From contig NVVE01000024.1 of the NCBI GenBank assembly GCA_002733285.1, positions 1 to 7,115 of the forward strand: DNA of 7,115 bases. The letters run 5' to 3'. Below, one piece after another: positions 6,380 to 7,115 of this stretch. Source of the stretch: Lutibacter sp. (GTDB lineage: Bacteria > Bacteroidota > Bacteroidia > Flavobacteriales > Flavobacteriaceae). Made by a program: the position numbers and the translations under genes. Within the stretch, counting starts at the first letter, position 1. Each line of letters begins with the position of its first letter. The notes under the pieces were generated by a model, which did no database searches, was not told the origin of the DNA, and was given only the letters and a program-made list of their open reading frames with translations.

Positions 6380-7115
6380 TTAAAAACCTATAGTCCAGCC
6401 TTTCGCCCAGTTTGGCTGTGACAATCCATTTCCAGCTCCGGTAGTATTTCCTTCAACGTAGAAAGAAATATTTGAGCCTGAATAATTTGTGGGAATAAAA
6501 CCAGTATCAGGATTATCAAATTGTACATTATCAATCGTAAAATCACCAGTTTCTATCCTAGAAGATTCAATTCCATCCGTTACCTTTATGCCTAGATTGA
6601 TATTTGAAGTATACAGATTATTCATAGATATTATTCCTCCTCCATATGTAAAGTTTACTGCACCTTCTGAAACAGGACCAACAACAGACACGTTGTTAAT
6701 AGTCCCTGTTGTTACAGGAATGGCAGTCGCATCATTTTGGTTATTAGCTAACTGTATCCCGGCTTTTGAACTACCTGACAAATACCAGCTATCACCTGTG
6801 CCATTCCACCCTTCAGTTATGTATATTGCATTTTCACCGCTATGGCTTGACACCAGCCATTTAGGATTTACGGTTCCACCAATGAACCCAAAAGCATTGC
6901 CCATTCCTTTGTAAGACTGCACATATTCAATTATGGTATGAGAACCAACACCATAAAGAGATACTCCATTAAACGTTTTTGAATTATTGAACAACTCACC
7001 TGTATATTCAACTCTTAAATACTTTATTTGACCTGAACCGTCTATAATATCATTACCTCCATAAAATATATCAGCAACTTCTGATCTGGCATTGTCACCA
7101 CTATTGGTTGGTGCC
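6380..7115 (-). CDS. Beta-helix-like surface protein, C-terminal 245 residues (5' end outside window)
   Basis: On the minus strand the frame is open from the right edge to a TAA at 6382-6380. A TTG at 6994 could be taken as a start, but about 40 further in-frame codons precede it and match the same family (YFYGGNDIIDGSGQIKYLRV, then EYTGELFN), so the gene continues beyond the window. Motifs in order: DGSGQIKYLRVEYTG (7040 down to 6996); NGVSLYGVGSHTIIEYVQ (6970-6917); FGFIGGTVNPKWLVSS; AIYITEGWNGTGDSWYLSG; ending NWAKGWTIGF. These match, from memory, a family of predicted right-handed beta-helix secreted proteins or lipoproteins common in Bacteroidota and also in Proteobacteria, often encoded near TonB-dependent receptors and sometimes misannotated as 'multidrug transporter'. 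The natural-looking GWT ending shows no T9SS sorting domain. Signal peptide or lipobox lies outside the window. Two usual paired-Asp motifs are absent. GC looks higher than in the first gene (24/60 at 6421-6480, 26/60 at 6661-6720). Convergent with the previous gene, with 29 bp between stops. Function unknown. Confidence 0.82.
   Translation of the reverse strand, partial: APTNSGDNARSEVADIFYGGNDIIDGSGQIKYLRVEYTGELFNNSKTFNGVSLYGVGSHTIIEYVQSYKGMGNAFGFIGGTVNPKWLVSSHSGENAIYITEGWNGTGDSWYLSGSSKAGIQLANNQNDATAIPVTTGTINNVSVVGPVSEGAVNFTYGGGIISMNNLYTSNINLGIKVTDGIESSRIETGDFTIDNVQFDNPDTGFIPTNYSGSNISFYVEGNTTGAGNGLSQPNWAKGWTIGF

Noticed and set aside
6489..6914. Open frame of 141 codons on the plus strand
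   Set aside because: It overlaps the minus-strand beta-helix-like gene, whose product has clear family motifs and continues past this frame at both ends.

Overview
The window looks like a chromosomal segment of a Bacteroidota bacterium, most likely a flavobacterium. The DNA is AT-rich and the starts lack Shine-Dalgarno sequences. Every recognisable protein belongs to a family typical of that phylum: an STN/carboxypeptidase-regulatory TonB-dependent receptor, a DUF4249 lipoprotein, an MG2/plug-like secreted protein, and a surface beta-helix-like protein. The assignment rests on protein family and composition only; there is no rRNA or other taxonomic marker.

Layout: four genes lie on the + strand and one on the - strand. 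(1) 1-482 is the 3' end of a small AT-rich gene of unknown function that runs off the left edge. (2) 479-3247 is a complete 922-residue TonB-dependent receptor whose ATG overlaps the previous stop codon (ATGA). (3) 3295-4536 is a DUF4249 outer-membrane lipoprotein, 47 bp downstream. (4) 4548-6350 is a secreted 600-residue protein with an MG2-type domain and a TonB-plug-like domain but no beta-barrel, 11 bp downstream. (5) 6380-7115 (-) is the C-terminal part of a probable beta-helix surface protein, convergent with gene 4 and running off the right edge. No gene-free stretch exceeds 50 bp. I see no tRNA, rRNA, CRISPR array, insertion sequence or attachment site.

Genes 2-4 read as one outer-membrane uptake or sensing module. 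The receptor would be the TonB-energised gated channel. The DUF4249 lipoprotein is a probable accessory partner, loosely comparable to SusD beside SusC, though it is a different family. The MG2/plug-like protein is a third envelope component. The substrate cannot be read from the sequence. The STN domain on the receptor suggests FecA-like signalling to an anti-sigma/ECF sigma pair, but no such pair is in the window. No internal promoter is evident, so genes 1-4 are probably co-transcribed from a promoter left of the window.

The most unusual non-coding signal is a near-perfect 32-nt hairpin inside gene 4 (4739-4770; 13 of 14 base pairs, 4-nt loop). The most unusual protein-level signals are the barrel-less plug-like domain in gene 4 and the loss of two paired-acidic motifs in the beta-helix-like protein.
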